Origin: Kiritimatiellia bacterium
GTDB lineage: Bacteria > Verrucomicrobiota > Kiritimatiellia > RFP12 > UBA1067
Direction: 5' to 3'
Length of the DNA: 37,802 nt
NCBI GenBank assembly: GCA_016296065.1
Contig: JAEDKA010000036.1
Location: 1 to 37,802, forward strand
Both the position numbers and the translations under genes were made by a program. The notes under the pieces are model-generated. The model was not told where the DNA came from and ran no database searches. It saw only the letters and a program-made list of their open reading frames with translations. This document shows positions 23,454-31,072 of the stretch, one piece after another. Positions within the stretch are counted from its first letter, which is position 1, and every line of letters starts with the position of its first letter.

Positions 23454-24479
23454 TTATGTCTCCTTTTTGTCGTTCCCCGTGCAAAGGCAAAAACGCAGCG
23501 CCAGCATGGCCGCGGCCACTGCCGGGCGGTGCCAGGACAGCGGAAATCTCCGTATCGCGCGGCGCACGAAGGCATCCGAAAGGTACTCGCGCAGGAACCG
23601 GAAACCTTCCCTGCGCGGAAGCCTCCCGCGCACGGTCGCCGCAAGCATCTCGAGCGCGGAAAAGGCGCATGTCGCCGCGTAAAGGGACCCGAGCGCGCCG
23701 CCTTCCCTCTCGTCGAGCGCGCGGCGCTTCGCGAGGAGCCGCAGCTTGTTGCGGCAGAGCCTCGCGCCGTCGCGCGGCACGGACCTCATCGCGCCGCTCT
23801 CGCGGTCCGTCACGCAATACACGTCGTCCTCGATGCTCGTCATCGACCGCGCCGAAAGAAGAGCCTCCGAGACGAACATCGCGTCCTCGTAGAGTTCGAT
23901 CGTCTCGTCGAAGCGGATGTGGAGCCGCTCGACGAAATCGCGCCTGAACGCCATGCGCCAAACGGCCGCCATCTCTCGCTCCGCGAAGAGCGCCCGCCCC
24001 GCATACCACTCGCGCACATCTCCGAAGGAGTACCCGAAGACGCGCGGCAGATACGCCGCGCGAATCTCCGCGTTCGTCTTCAGGCGGTAGTCGCCCTTCA
24101 GCTTCGTGCCGGGATAAGGGCACACGCAGACGTCCGCGCCGTCCCTGTCGAGCGCCGCGGACATCGCGGAGAAGTAGTCCGGCGCGACGCTGTCGTCAGG
24201 ATCGACGAAGAAGAGGAGCCGTCCGCGCGCGAGGTCAAGCGCGGCATTTCGTGCGGCGGATACGCCGCGGTGCGCGAGAGGGACGACGCGAAGACGCGGC
24301 TCGGACTCCGCTCGCCTTCTGAGAATCGCCAGCGTATCGTCGGTCGACCCGTCGTCGACGGCAACTGCCTCCGCGTTTTCGGGCAGCGCGGCGAAGACGG
24401 AATCGAGGCAGCGCGTCAGCCACGGGGAAACGTTCCAGCACGGAATGACGACGCTGATCTCGGGCGCACTCTCGCTCAT
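23454..24479 (-). CDS. Family 2 glycosyltransferase
   Basis: This 341-residue protein has a GT-A fold at its N-terminus: ISVVIPCWNVSPWLTRCLDSV, AVDDGSTDDT, GVSAARNAALDLARGRLLFFVDPDD, where the last DPDD is the nucleotide-sugar/metal-binding DXD region. The C-terminal half is Arg-rich and helical. Such enzymes move a sugar from a nucleotide donor onto a glycan or lipid at the cytoplasmic face. The start ATG at 24479 overlaps the stop of the VWA gene (ATGA), so translation is coupled; an alternative start at 24515 is less likely. Its position inside an ExbB/ExbD-type operon is unusual. Confidence 0.87.
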   Translation of the reverse strand: MSESAPEISVVIPCWNVSPWLTRCLDSVFAALPENAEAVAVDDGSTDDTLAILRRRAESEPRLRVVPLAHRGVSAARNAALDLARGRLLFFVDPDDSVAPDYFSAMSAALDRDGADVCVCPYPGTKLKGDYRLKTNAEIRAAYLPRVFGYSFGDVREWYAGRALFAEREMAAVWRMAFRRDFVERLHIRFDETIELYEDAMFVSEALLSARSMTSIEDDVYCVTDRESGAMRSVPRDGARLCRNKLRLLAKRRALDEREGGALGSLYAATCAFSALEMLAATVRGRLPRREGFRFLREYLSDAFVRRAIRRFPLSWHRPAVAAAMLALRFCLCTGNDKKET

Positions 24480-26113
24480 TTCAGCTTCGCGTCGATCGCG
24501 CGCTCGCGTGTCCATTCGGCGACAACTCCCGGGTCGGACGCGATCCGTCCGAGCGGGACCCTGAAAAACGCCTCGTAGGTGTTCGCACCGTTGAGGCCCT
24601 TCAGCGAGAACGAAACCTCCTCGCTGCCCTTCGGGACGCGTCCCGTTATCGTCACCGCGTCGCCGCGGTAGAGGTTGCGCAGGAGCCTAGGATACGCCTC
24701 GGCGCGCGAGGTCGCGGCAAATATGACGCGCAGATCGGTGAGCACGGGATCGCGGAAGCGCTCCGAGAGCGACTCGATTCCAGAGCCCGCCTTCCAGCGC
24801 ACACCTCCGTAGATAAAGCTCTCGCCGCGGTTGCCGTGCGTAAGGACGTCGATGAGCTCGCGGTTCGCGCTCTCCTTCACGCCGTACATGTAGACGGAGA
24901 CAAGTCCGTCGTTGAGGTCGGTGAATTTCGAGAGAATCTGCGCCGTGTCGCTCACTCCCGCGTTCGCGTCGCCGTCCGTCACTACGAGGGCGATGAGCGG
25001 ACGCTTCGGGTCGCGCGGCAGGGTAAGGAGCGACCGAATCGTGCCGAACACGTCGGTGCGTCCGTGCGCCGCCAGGTTCGCAAGCCACTTGTCCGCCGCC
25101 GTGAAGGACGTCTGGTTGCACTCCTGCCACCTGCGGAAGGCGTAGGTGAAGTTGTTGCGGAACGCGACGAGGTTGAACCTGTCCCCCGAATTTAGCGCCG
25201 AGCGCAGCAGCGACTTAGCCGCGACGCGGCAGCTGACCAGGCGTTCCGAACCGATAGACCCCGACGCGTCGATGAGGATTACCACGTCCTTCGGCACGAC
25301 CTGAAGATCGGTGCGCGGCGTGACCATGAGCTTGAAATACGTCCACTGGTCGTCGTCGGCGCGCAGAGCGGAGAGGTTCACGAACTTCTCGAGCGGCGCG
25401 GCGTCCTCAACGTCCATCAACTCGCGCACCGCCTCCTTCTCCTTCTCGACGATCTTCTCGTCCACCTTCTCGTAGACCTCCTGGTCCGGGACGAACTCTG
25501 GGACGGCGGCCTTGATTTCGGCATTCTTCTCCGGACCCTCCGCCGCGATGCTTATCTTCTCCGCCGGCGCGACAGGGAACGCAGGCGCCTCGACAACGGG
25601 CTCGGGCGCGCCGAAGGCGACGGGCATCGCGAACGACGACGCGGCCGCGATCTCGGGCGCGGTGAGCGCACGGCTCTCGGGCGGGGTGTACTCGACAGTC
25701 GGTATCGGATCGGGCGCAAGCCCCTCGTCGAGCTGGATCGGCTTTACGTCGAACTCGTCCGGCGCGACTGGCACCGCGTCAGACTCCGGCGCCTCCGGGG
25801 CGGGAACGTCTCCGTCCCAGTGCTTGCGAGCGCTGTCGGGGAGCTGCTCGGTGACAGGCGCTGGGGCGTCCGTCGCCTCGGCCTCCGGCGCCTCACGCGC
25901 GGACATGATGTCCTTGATTCGCTCGATGGCGACGGGGTCGTCTATCGGACGGTAGTCCTCGACGTGCATCGCCTCGCGGTGCCGGTCGCGCAGCGTCGAA
26001 CGGTCGACGTGCGTCATCACCTTAGTGCGGGCGTAGAACATGAGTCCGACATGAAACGCGACCGAAAGGACGATCGTGACGAAAGCCAGGTCCTGTCCGC
26101 GCTCCTTCGTCAT
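24476..26113 (-). CDS. TonB-like membrane-anchored von Willebrand factor A protein
   Basis: This 545-residue protein has a short cytoplasmic N-terminus and one transmembrane segment (about 9-28) containing LSVAFHVG. S17 and H21 match the S-x3-H spacing that in TonB (S16, H20) and TolA couples to ExbB/ExbD or TolQ/TolR. Residues about 70-240 are Pro/Ala/Glu-rich, TonB-like spacer sequence. A VWA domain follows (about 260-450) with an intact MIDAS: D282-A-S284-G-S286, T353 and D380, binding a divalent metal. Residues 455-545 form a beta-type domain like that following VWA in inter-alpha-trypsin-type proteins (VLTDLRV, LYRGDAVTITGRV). There is no TonB C-terminal domain. It is coupled by ATGA overlaps to the TPR gene before and the glycosyltransferase after. 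It may transmit motor force to an outer-envelope ligand. Confidence 0.88.
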   Translation of the reverse strand: MTKERGQDLAFVTIVLSVAFHVGLMFYARTKVMTHVDRSTLRDRHREAMHVEDYRPIDDPVAIERIKDIMSAREAPEAEATDAPAPVTEQLPDSARKHWDGDVPAPEAPESDAVPVAPDEFDVKPIQLDEGLAPDPIPTVEYTPPESRALTAPEIAAASSFAMPVAFGAPEPVVEAPAFPVAPAEKISIAAEGPEKNAEIKAAVPEFVPDQEVYEKVDEKIVEKEKEAVRELMDVEDAAPLEKFVNLSALRADDDQWTYFKLMVTPRTDLQVVPKDVVILIDASGSIGSERLVSCRVAAKSLLRSALNSGDRFNLVAFRNNFTYAFRRWQECNQTSFTAADKWLANLAAHGRTDVFGTIRSLLTLPRDPKRPLIALVVTDGDANAGVSDTAQILSKFTDLNDGLVSVYMYGVKESANRELIDVLTHGNRGESFIYGGVRWKAGSGIESLSERFRDPVLTDLRVIFAATSRAEAYPRLLRNLYRGDAVTITGRVPKGSEEVSFSLKGLNGANTYEAFFRVPLGRIASDPGVVAEWTRERAIDAKLK

Positions 26114-28020
26114 TTCGCGGCCTCCGGGTTCTCGGCAAGTATCTTCTCCGCCTCGGCGCAGAGCTCCTTGTCCGCAAAGAGCGAGGTGACTACGGTCGCG
26201 TACTTGCGAGCGCTCTCCGCGTCGCCCGACGCGGCGGCGTTCTTCGCGAGCGCGACGTAGGCCTCGGCGCGCGCGCGCGGCGAGTCGCCGTTCAGCTCGA
26301 CAGCGCGCCTCAGCGCCTTGTCGGCCCTATCGTGGTCGCCCGCCTGGAGCTCGAGCTTTCCGAGCGCGAGCGACGCCCTGGCGAGATCGGCGACGCACGC
26401 CTTCTCCTCCATAGCCTTCCTGTAGGACTCTATCGCGAGCGAGAAGTTGCCCGCCTTCTCGGCCGTAGAGCCTAGGAGTGCGTATCCGGTCTGGCGCCAC
26501 TCGGCGGAGTCGGACTTCGCGACAAGCGCCTCGGCGCACGTCTTCGCCCCGTCTCCGTCGAGAAGCTTTCCTACGGCATAGATCTTGGACGCCGGCATGC
26601 GCTCGCATGCGCCTTCCGCGACGAGCTTCGCGTACTCCGCCTTGGCTTCGTCAACGCGTCCCTCCGACAACGTAACGTCCGCTACGAGCAGCCGCGCCTC
26701 GCGCTGCTCGTCGAGGGAGATTCCGAGCGAAAGCGCCTCCTTGAGGAATGCCGCGCCCTCCGCGGCGTGTCCGAGCTGGATCGCCGAGACTCCGCGCCAG
26801 TAGAGCGACTGGGGCCTGCGCTTCAGGTTCTTGCCGGACGCGAGGGCCTCCGACAGCGCGAGGTCGCAGGCGGACCACTTCTTCGCGCGCGCATCTGCCA
26901 TCGCCTTGCGGTAGAGGGCCTCCGCGGCCTCGTCGGTGTTGGGGAACTTCTGCGCCGTCTCTACGTACTGCGCCTCTGCCTCCGCGGCCTTGCCGCACGA
27001 TTCGTAGGCCCAGGCGAGCCTGAGCGAGTCGCCAGGAAGCCCCGAGAGAGCGTAGGCTCGCTTCGCGTTCTCGATGACGCCGGACGAGTTGCCGCCCGAG
27101 GAGGCGGAGTCGAAGTCCATGCGGGCGAGCGGAAGCTCCGCGTTCGCGCGGTACTTGCCCTGCGGGAAGCGGTCGAGGTAGTCCTTGAGGAGCTTCTTCG
27201 CAGTTTCGTTGTCGCCGGTCGCATACGCGCACGCCCCGCGCAGGTACGCGAAGTCGTCCGTAGCGCCTTCTCCGCACAGAGCGGCCGCGTCGGCGAACTT
27301 TCCGTTGAGGTAGTTGCTCCACGCCGTCATGGTCCGCACTCCGGCGGCGTGCTTGCCCTCGGGGTAGCGCTTCATGTAGCGCGTGAAGATGCTCGCGGCC
27401 TCGCCGTACTTCTTCTCGTTGTAGCTCTGCACGGCGGCAAGGTATAGCGCCTCCTCGGAGAACTGCGACTCCTTGCCGAACGCAAGTCCGAGGAGAAGCT
27501 CGACGGCCTTGCGGCGCTCGGCGGAGTCCGCCGACTTCACGAGTATCGACGCGCGGTGGAACTCGGCGTAGGCGGCGTACTTGCCCTTGGGGTCGAGCCT
27601 GACGCACCGCGCAAGCGTCTCGGGGTCGTTTGCCGCGGATCCGAGATAGTATAGCGCAGCGGCCCGGACGTCGTTAGCGACGCGGTCCGAGTCGAGGACG
27701 CGCAGCTCGGCGCTGCGCTCCTGGTCGTTTCCGGCGAGGGCTCGCATGAGGCGCGCGCGGTCCGCCCGCTTCGACGTCGGATACTTCTCGAGGAGCTCCC
27801 CGTACGCGCGGCGCGCGTCCGCGGAGCGTCCGAGCGCACGGTCGCATTCGGCAAGGCGGTAGAGGACCTCCTCCGCGGAGAGCGACTTCTCGCCGGAGAG
27901 CGCGGCGTACTCTGCGCGCGCCGCGGCGTATTCGCCGCGGTTGAAGAGCCTGTCGGCCATCGCGAGACGATCGGCGGGAAGGACGGACACCGCGGCGACG
28001 AGAAGCGCGAGCGCAGTCAT
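26110..28020 (-). CDS. Exported tetratricopeptide-repeat protein
   Basis: This 636-residue protein starts with a short hydrophobic export signal (MTALALLVAAVSVLPA). It then consists of TPR units throughout (ADRLFNRGEYAAARAEYAAL, YRLAECDRALGRSADARRAYGELLEKYP, AAVQSYNEKKYGEAASIFTRYMKRYPEGKHA, RGACAYATGDNETAKKLLKDYLDRFPQGKYRA), about 14 or more. This is like CpoB/YbgF and outer-membrane-assembly TPR proteins, but much longer. The start overlaps the exbD stop and the end overlaps the VWA start (both ATGA). It is likely a periplasmic scaffold for the ExbB/ExbD/VWA machine, in the place CpoB holds in the Tol system. Its binding partner is not visible. Confidence 0.87.
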   Translation of the reverse strand: MTALALLVAAVSVLPADRLAMADRLFNRGEYAAARAEYAALSGEKSLSAEEVLYRLAECDRALGRSADARRAYGELLEKYPTSKRADRARLMRALAGNDQERSAELRVLDSDRVANDVRAAALYYLGSAANDPETLARCVRLDPKGKYAAYAEFHRASILVKSADSAERRKAVELLLGLAFGKESQFSEEALYLAAVQSYNEKKYGEAASIFTRYMKRYPEGKHAAGVRTMTAWSNYLNGKFADAAALCGEGATDDFAYLRGACAYATGDNETAKKLLKDYLDRFPQGKYRANAELPLARMDFDSASSGGNSSGVIENAKRAYALSGLPGDSLRLAWAYESCGKAAEAEAQYVETAQKFPNTDEAAEALYRKAMADARAKKWSACDLALSEALASGKNLKRRPQSLYWRGVSAIQLGHAAEGAAFLKEALSLGISLDEQREARLLVADVTLSEGRVDEAKAEYAKLVAEGACERMPASKIYAVGKLLDGDGAKTCAEALVAKSDSAEWRQTGYALLGSTAEKAGNFSLAIESYRKAMEEKACVADLARASLALGKLELQAGDHDRADKALRRAVELNGDSPRARAEAYVALAKNAAASGDAESARKYATVVTSLFADKELCAEAEKILAENPEAAK

Positions 28021-28448
28021 TTCGCCTCACCCTCCCCTTCGCCGCCTTCGGTCGCGAGCGAGAAGTTCCAGATGTCGGAAGCGCGGCAGGTGTCGATGAG
28101 CTTGACGAGCGTCTCGTAGCGGACTTCCTTGTCCGCGCGGATTATCACGGGCTGGCCCGGATAGAACTTCGCGACCTTGGCGAGCCTCGCGCCTAGCTCC
28201 TCGAGCGAAAGCTTCACGGAGTTGACGGAGACCCCGCCGTCCTTGGCGAGGTTGACGATGATCTCGCCCGGAAGCCTCTCCGGCGCCTCGGCGGTCTTGG
28301 CGTTCGGGAGCTTGATCGATATCTCGCTCTCCCACTGCGAGAAGACGCTCACCGTGACAAAGAAGCAAAGGAGCAGGAATATCACGTCAAGCATCGAAGT
28401 AAGCGCGAGGGTAGGCGCCTTCGAGCGGTTTCTCTGGCTAAATCTCAT
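28017..28448 (-). CDS. exbD: ExbD/TolR-family motor subunit
   Basis: This 143-residue protein has a basic N-terminus, one transmembrane segment (LTSMLDVIFLLLCFFVTVSVF) with the essential Asp at D21 (ExbD D25, TolR D23), and a periplasmic domain ending VIIRADKEVRYETLVKLIDTCRASDIWNFSLAT. The latter is the ExbD/TolR fold. It forms the proton-conducting core with ExbB. The ATG at 28448 has AAGGAG seven bases upstream. The frame opens further upstream but that part overlaps exbB and is a shadow. Confidence 0.93.
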   Translation of the reverse strand: MRFSQRNRSKAPTLALTSMLDVIFLLLCFFVTVSVFSQWESEISIKLPNAKTAEAPERLPGEIIVNLAKDGGVSVNSVKLSLEELGARLAKVAKFYPGQPVIIRADKEVRYETLVKLIDTCRASDIWNFSLATEGGEGEGEAK

Positions 28449-28459
28449 CGGAACTCCTT

Positions 28460-28969
28460 TCAACCAGCGGTCTGCGCCAGCTTCAGCAGTTCCTCGGCGG
28501 CCTTCTCCTGCATCTCGTCGATGCGGCGCTGCGCTCGGCGGCGGAAGAACGCGTAGGCGACGAGCGCGGGGATGGCGACGGCCAGGCCGAAGATCGTGGT
28601 GACGATGGCCTGCGAGACGCCCTGCGCGAGCACCATCGGCTTCGCGCCGGCGGAGACGTCGGAGGCGATGCCGCCGAAGGCCTGGAACATGCCGAGCACC
28701 GTGCCGAGGAGTCCGACGAGCGGAGCGATCGCCGCAATGTCGGCGAGCCATTCGGCCTGGGACACGAGCCGGTCGGCGATGCGCCCGCCCTCCGCCTCGG
28801 GATCATTGGAGGCGCAGATGCGCGAAACCGCCTCGGGAACTACAAGACCAGTGCGCTGCGAGTAAAGGAGATAGAGCATGAGAGCAAGCTCCCACACCGA
28901 GAAAAAAGCGAGAACCCACATGAGAGGTCCGCCATAGTTCCATGCCTGTCCAAAGGTTATTTCGTTCAT
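28460..28969 (-). CDS. exbB: ExbB/TolQ-family motor subunit
   Basis: This 169-residue protein of the MotA/TolQ/ExbB family has three transmembrane helices: about 14-36, 79-100 (APLVGLLGTVLGMFQAF) and 117-142 (GVSQAIVTTIFGLAVAIPALVAYAFF). The polar Thr residues of helices 2 and 3 that line the proton path are present. It is shorter than E. coli ExbB (244), mainly in the cytoplasmic loop between helices 1 and 2. It is first in a six-gene operon with exbD 11 bases downstream. The operon has no TonB or TolA gene of standard type; the VWA protein takes that position. Confidence 0.92.
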   Translation of the reverse strand: MNEITFGQAWNYGGPLMWVLAFFSVWELALMLYLLYSQRTGLVVPEAVSRICASNDPEAEGGRIADRLVSQAEWLADIAAIAPLVGLLGTVLGMFQAFGGIASDVSAGAKPMVLAQGVSQAIVTTIFGLAVAIPALVAYAFFRRRAQRRIDEMQEKAAEELLKLAQTAG

Positions 28970-28998
28970 CTTGCCTTTCCCTTTCAGCTTGTCTGGAT

Positions 28999-29007
28999 AT
29001 TATACCA
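28999..29007 (-). promoter_or_regulatory. Extended -10 promoter of the exbBD-TPR-VWA operon
   Basis: The minus strand reads TGGTATAAT preceded by TTTTT. The ATG is 29 bases downstream, so the leader is about 22 bases and contains an AAAGG-type purine stretch before the ATG. Confidence 0.6.
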
Positions 29008-29021
29008 AAAAAGGAACTGGC

Positions 29022-29045
29022 ACGGGCCTATTGCCCGTTTTTTTT
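29022..29045 (+). terminator. Plus-strand intrinsic terminator with no annotated gene before it
   Basis: A 6-bp GC-rich stem (ACGGGC with GCCCGT), 5-base loop and eight T form a good terminator for plus-strand transcription. The only genes on either side are on the minus strand. It may block antisense transcription or end a very short plus-strand RNA. The same stem without a T-run faces the end of the MacB gene on the minus strand. Confidence 0.6.
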
Positions 29046-29110
29046 GTTTGCGGGCCGGCGTTATGCCTTTCACCAGGCTTAACAAGATCTACGGGATTTT
29101 CTGGGGCGGA

Positions 29111-30385
29111 CTACTCGTACCTGAGGGCGATGATCGGGTCGAGCTTCGAGGCGCGCATCGCGGGGTAGATTCCGAAGCCGATTCCCACGCCCACGGAGAT
29201 GCCGAACGAAAGGACCAGCGACCACGGCGTGACGACCGTGGGCATTCCCGCGAAGGCCGTCACGAGAAGCGGGATGGCGAGTCCGAGCGCCATGCCTATC
29301 GCGCCTCCGAAGACGGAAAGCACGAGGGCCTCGATGAGGAACTGCATGACGATCTGCGAGCGGCGGGCGCCGATCGCGCGGCGGATTCCGATCTCGCGCG
29401 TGCGCTCCGTCACGGACGCGAGCATGATATTCATGATGCCGATTCCGCCGACGAGGAGCGAGATTCCCGCTATCGCGCCGAGCACTATCGAGAAGGTGCG
29501 CTTCGTCGCCTCCGCCTGCTTGAGCAGCTGAAGCGGGACGTTGATCGCGTAGTCCTTCGACTTGTGGGAGGTCTCGAGGATACGCTCCACCGCCTTCGCC
29601 GTCGGCTCCACGTCGCGCTCGTCGCGGACGCGCGCGATGATTCCGTGCAGCTCGACCTTCTCGCGTATCGACGCGCCGTTGGTGCGGCGGAAGAAGACGT
29701 CTCCGTAGCGCTGGCGCGCGGCGGCGATCGGGATGTAGACGTCCGACCGGCTGTCCGGCGTGTCGCCCGAATCGGAGTCGCCGCCCTCGCTCTTGACGAT
29801 GCCGATGACGCGGTACGTGTTGCCGTCGATGGTGAGCGTCTCGCCGAGCGCGTGCTCGTTCGCGAGCATCTTGCGCGCGCCCCATTCCGTGAGGACAGCG
29901 ACGGACGCGAACTCGCGGATGTCGTCGGACGTCATGACGCGCCCCGCGACGACGTCGCGCTTCACGAGCTCGAACCACTCGTCCGTCGTGCAGATCACGC
30001 GCAGGTCCTCCGCCCTTCCGCGGTAGCGCGCGGGCTTCACGAGCGACTTGAACGGAACGACCCTGTCGACGGACGGAACCGTCGCCGCGATGCGCTCCGC
30101 GTCGGAGTAGAGGAGTCCGTAGATCGAGAACCACGCGCGCTTCTGGCTCGAGTTGCGCTCCTCGGGCGGCTTCTTAGAGAGAAGCATTATGTTGTGGCTG
30201 CCGAGCTTGCGGATGCGCTCCAGCGCGTCGCGCGACGCGCCCTCTCCGATCGCGAGCATCGCAATCACGCTGCCCACGCCGAAGACGAGCCCGAGCATGG
30301 TGAGGAAGCTCCTGAGCTTGTGGAGAAGCAGGTTCTTCACACCGAGCGCGAAGTCGCGCCTGAGCCTCGCGAACGGAAGCGTCAC
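29111..30385 (-). CDS. MacB-type ABC transporter permease (FtsX family)
   Basis: This 424-residue protein has a first transmembrane helix (about 25-50, LRSFLTMLGLVFGVGSVIAMLAIGEGA), a large periplasmic domain (about 50-285) and three C-terminal helices with the MacB/FtsX signature VGGIGIMNIMLASVTERTREIGIRRAIGARR. This is the mechanotransmission type of permease working with a periplasmic adaptor. It starts at GTG (30385), overlapping the stop of the ATPase gene (GTGA). It is split from its ATPase, unlike E. coli MacB, where both are in one chain. Substrates of such systems include lipoproteins, peptides and antibiotics; none can be assigned here. Confidence 0.92.
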   Translation of the reverse strand: MTLPFARLRRDFALGVKNLLLHKLRSFLTMLGLVFGVGSVIAMLAIGEGASRDALERIRKLGSHNIMLLSKKPPEERNSSQKRAWFSIYGLLYSDAERIAATVPSVDRVVPFKSLVKPARYRGRAEDLRVICTTDEWFELVKRDVVAGRVMTSDDIREFASVAVLTEWGARKMLANEHALGETLTIDGNTYRVIGIVKSEGGDSDSGDTPDSRSDVYIPIAAARQRYGDVFFRRTNGASIREKVELHGIIARVRDERDVEPTAKAVERILETSHKSKDYAINVPLQLLKQAEATKRTFSIVLGAIAGISLLVGGIGIMNIMLASVTERTREIGIRRAIGARRSQIVMQFLIEALVLSVFGGAIGMALGLAIPLLVTAFAGMPTVVTPWSLVLSFGISVGVGIGFGIYPAMRASKLDPIIALRYE

Positions 30386-31065
30386 CGCACCTCCTTGACG
30401 AGCCCGTCGCGCATCACGAGCCTGTGCTCCGCATACGCCGCGATGTCGTCCTCGTGCGTGACCATCACTATCGTCTTGCCGCGCCTGTGGAGGTCGGTGA
30501 AGAGGTTCATTATCTCGATGCTCATCGCCGTGTCGAGATTGCCCGTCGGCTCGTCGGCGAGTATCACGACGGGGTCCGTCGCGAGGGCGCGCGCGATCGC
30601 GACGCGCTGTTGCTGTCCGCCGGAGAGCTGGTTCGGACGGTGCCGAAGGCGCTCCGAGAGCCCCACGTACGCGGCGTACTCCGCCGCGCGGCGGCGGCTC
30701 GTCGCGTCGTCCACGCCCTGGTAGTAGAGCGGAAGCGCGATGTTCTCCTCGACGGTGAGCTGCGGGATCAGGTTGAAGCTCTGGAACACGAAGCCGAGGT
30801 ACTTGAGGCGCACGTCGCTCAGCTCGTCGTCGCCGAGGTTCGACACCTCGCGCCCGTTGAGGACGTACCGCCCGGAGGTCGGACGGTCCAGGCAGCCGAG
30901 TATCTGGAGCATCGTCGACTTGCCGGACCCCGAATGCCCCATGATCGCCCAGAACGACCCCTTCTCGAAGCGCGCTGTCACTCCGCGCAGCGCGTGCACC
31001 TTCTCCTCGCCCATGTCGTAGACCTTGGCGAGGTTCTCGATCTCGATTGCGTACTCGGCGGACAT
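30382..31065 (-). CDS. MacB-type ABC transporter ATPase (LolD/MacB subfamily)
   Basis: This 227-residue ATPase has Walker A GHSGSGKST, the Q-loop FVFQSFNLIPQLTVEENIALPL, signature LSGGQQQR, Walker B VVILADEPTGNLD and switch His in VTHE. The family pairs with FtsX/MacB permeases. The gene lies seven bases after the adaptor gene and overlaps the permease start by four bases, so the three genes form one exporter operon. No TolC-type outer-membrane protein is in the set. Confidence 0.94.
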   Translation of the reverse strand: MSAEYAIEIENLAKVYDMGEEKVHALRGVTARFEKGSFWAIMGHSGSGKSTMLQILGCLDRPTSGRYVLNGREVSNLGDDELSDVRLKYLGFVFQSFNLIPQLTVEENIALPLYYQGVDDATSRRRAAEYAAYVGLSERLRHRPNQLSGGQQQRVAIARALATDPVVILADEPTGNLDTAMSIEIMNLFTDLHRRGKTIVMVTHEDDIAAYAEHRLVMRDGLVKEVR

Positions 31066-31072
31066 CGGCGCG

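Noticed and set aside
23453..23644. N-terminal extension of the FAD oxidoreductase
   Set aside because: It overlaps the glycosyltransferase gene; the ATG at 23452 has a ribosome binding site and begins a signal peptide.
29048..30724. 558-codon plus-strand open frame opposite the MacB genes
   Set aside because: Shadow of the permease and ATPase, which carry clear family motifs.
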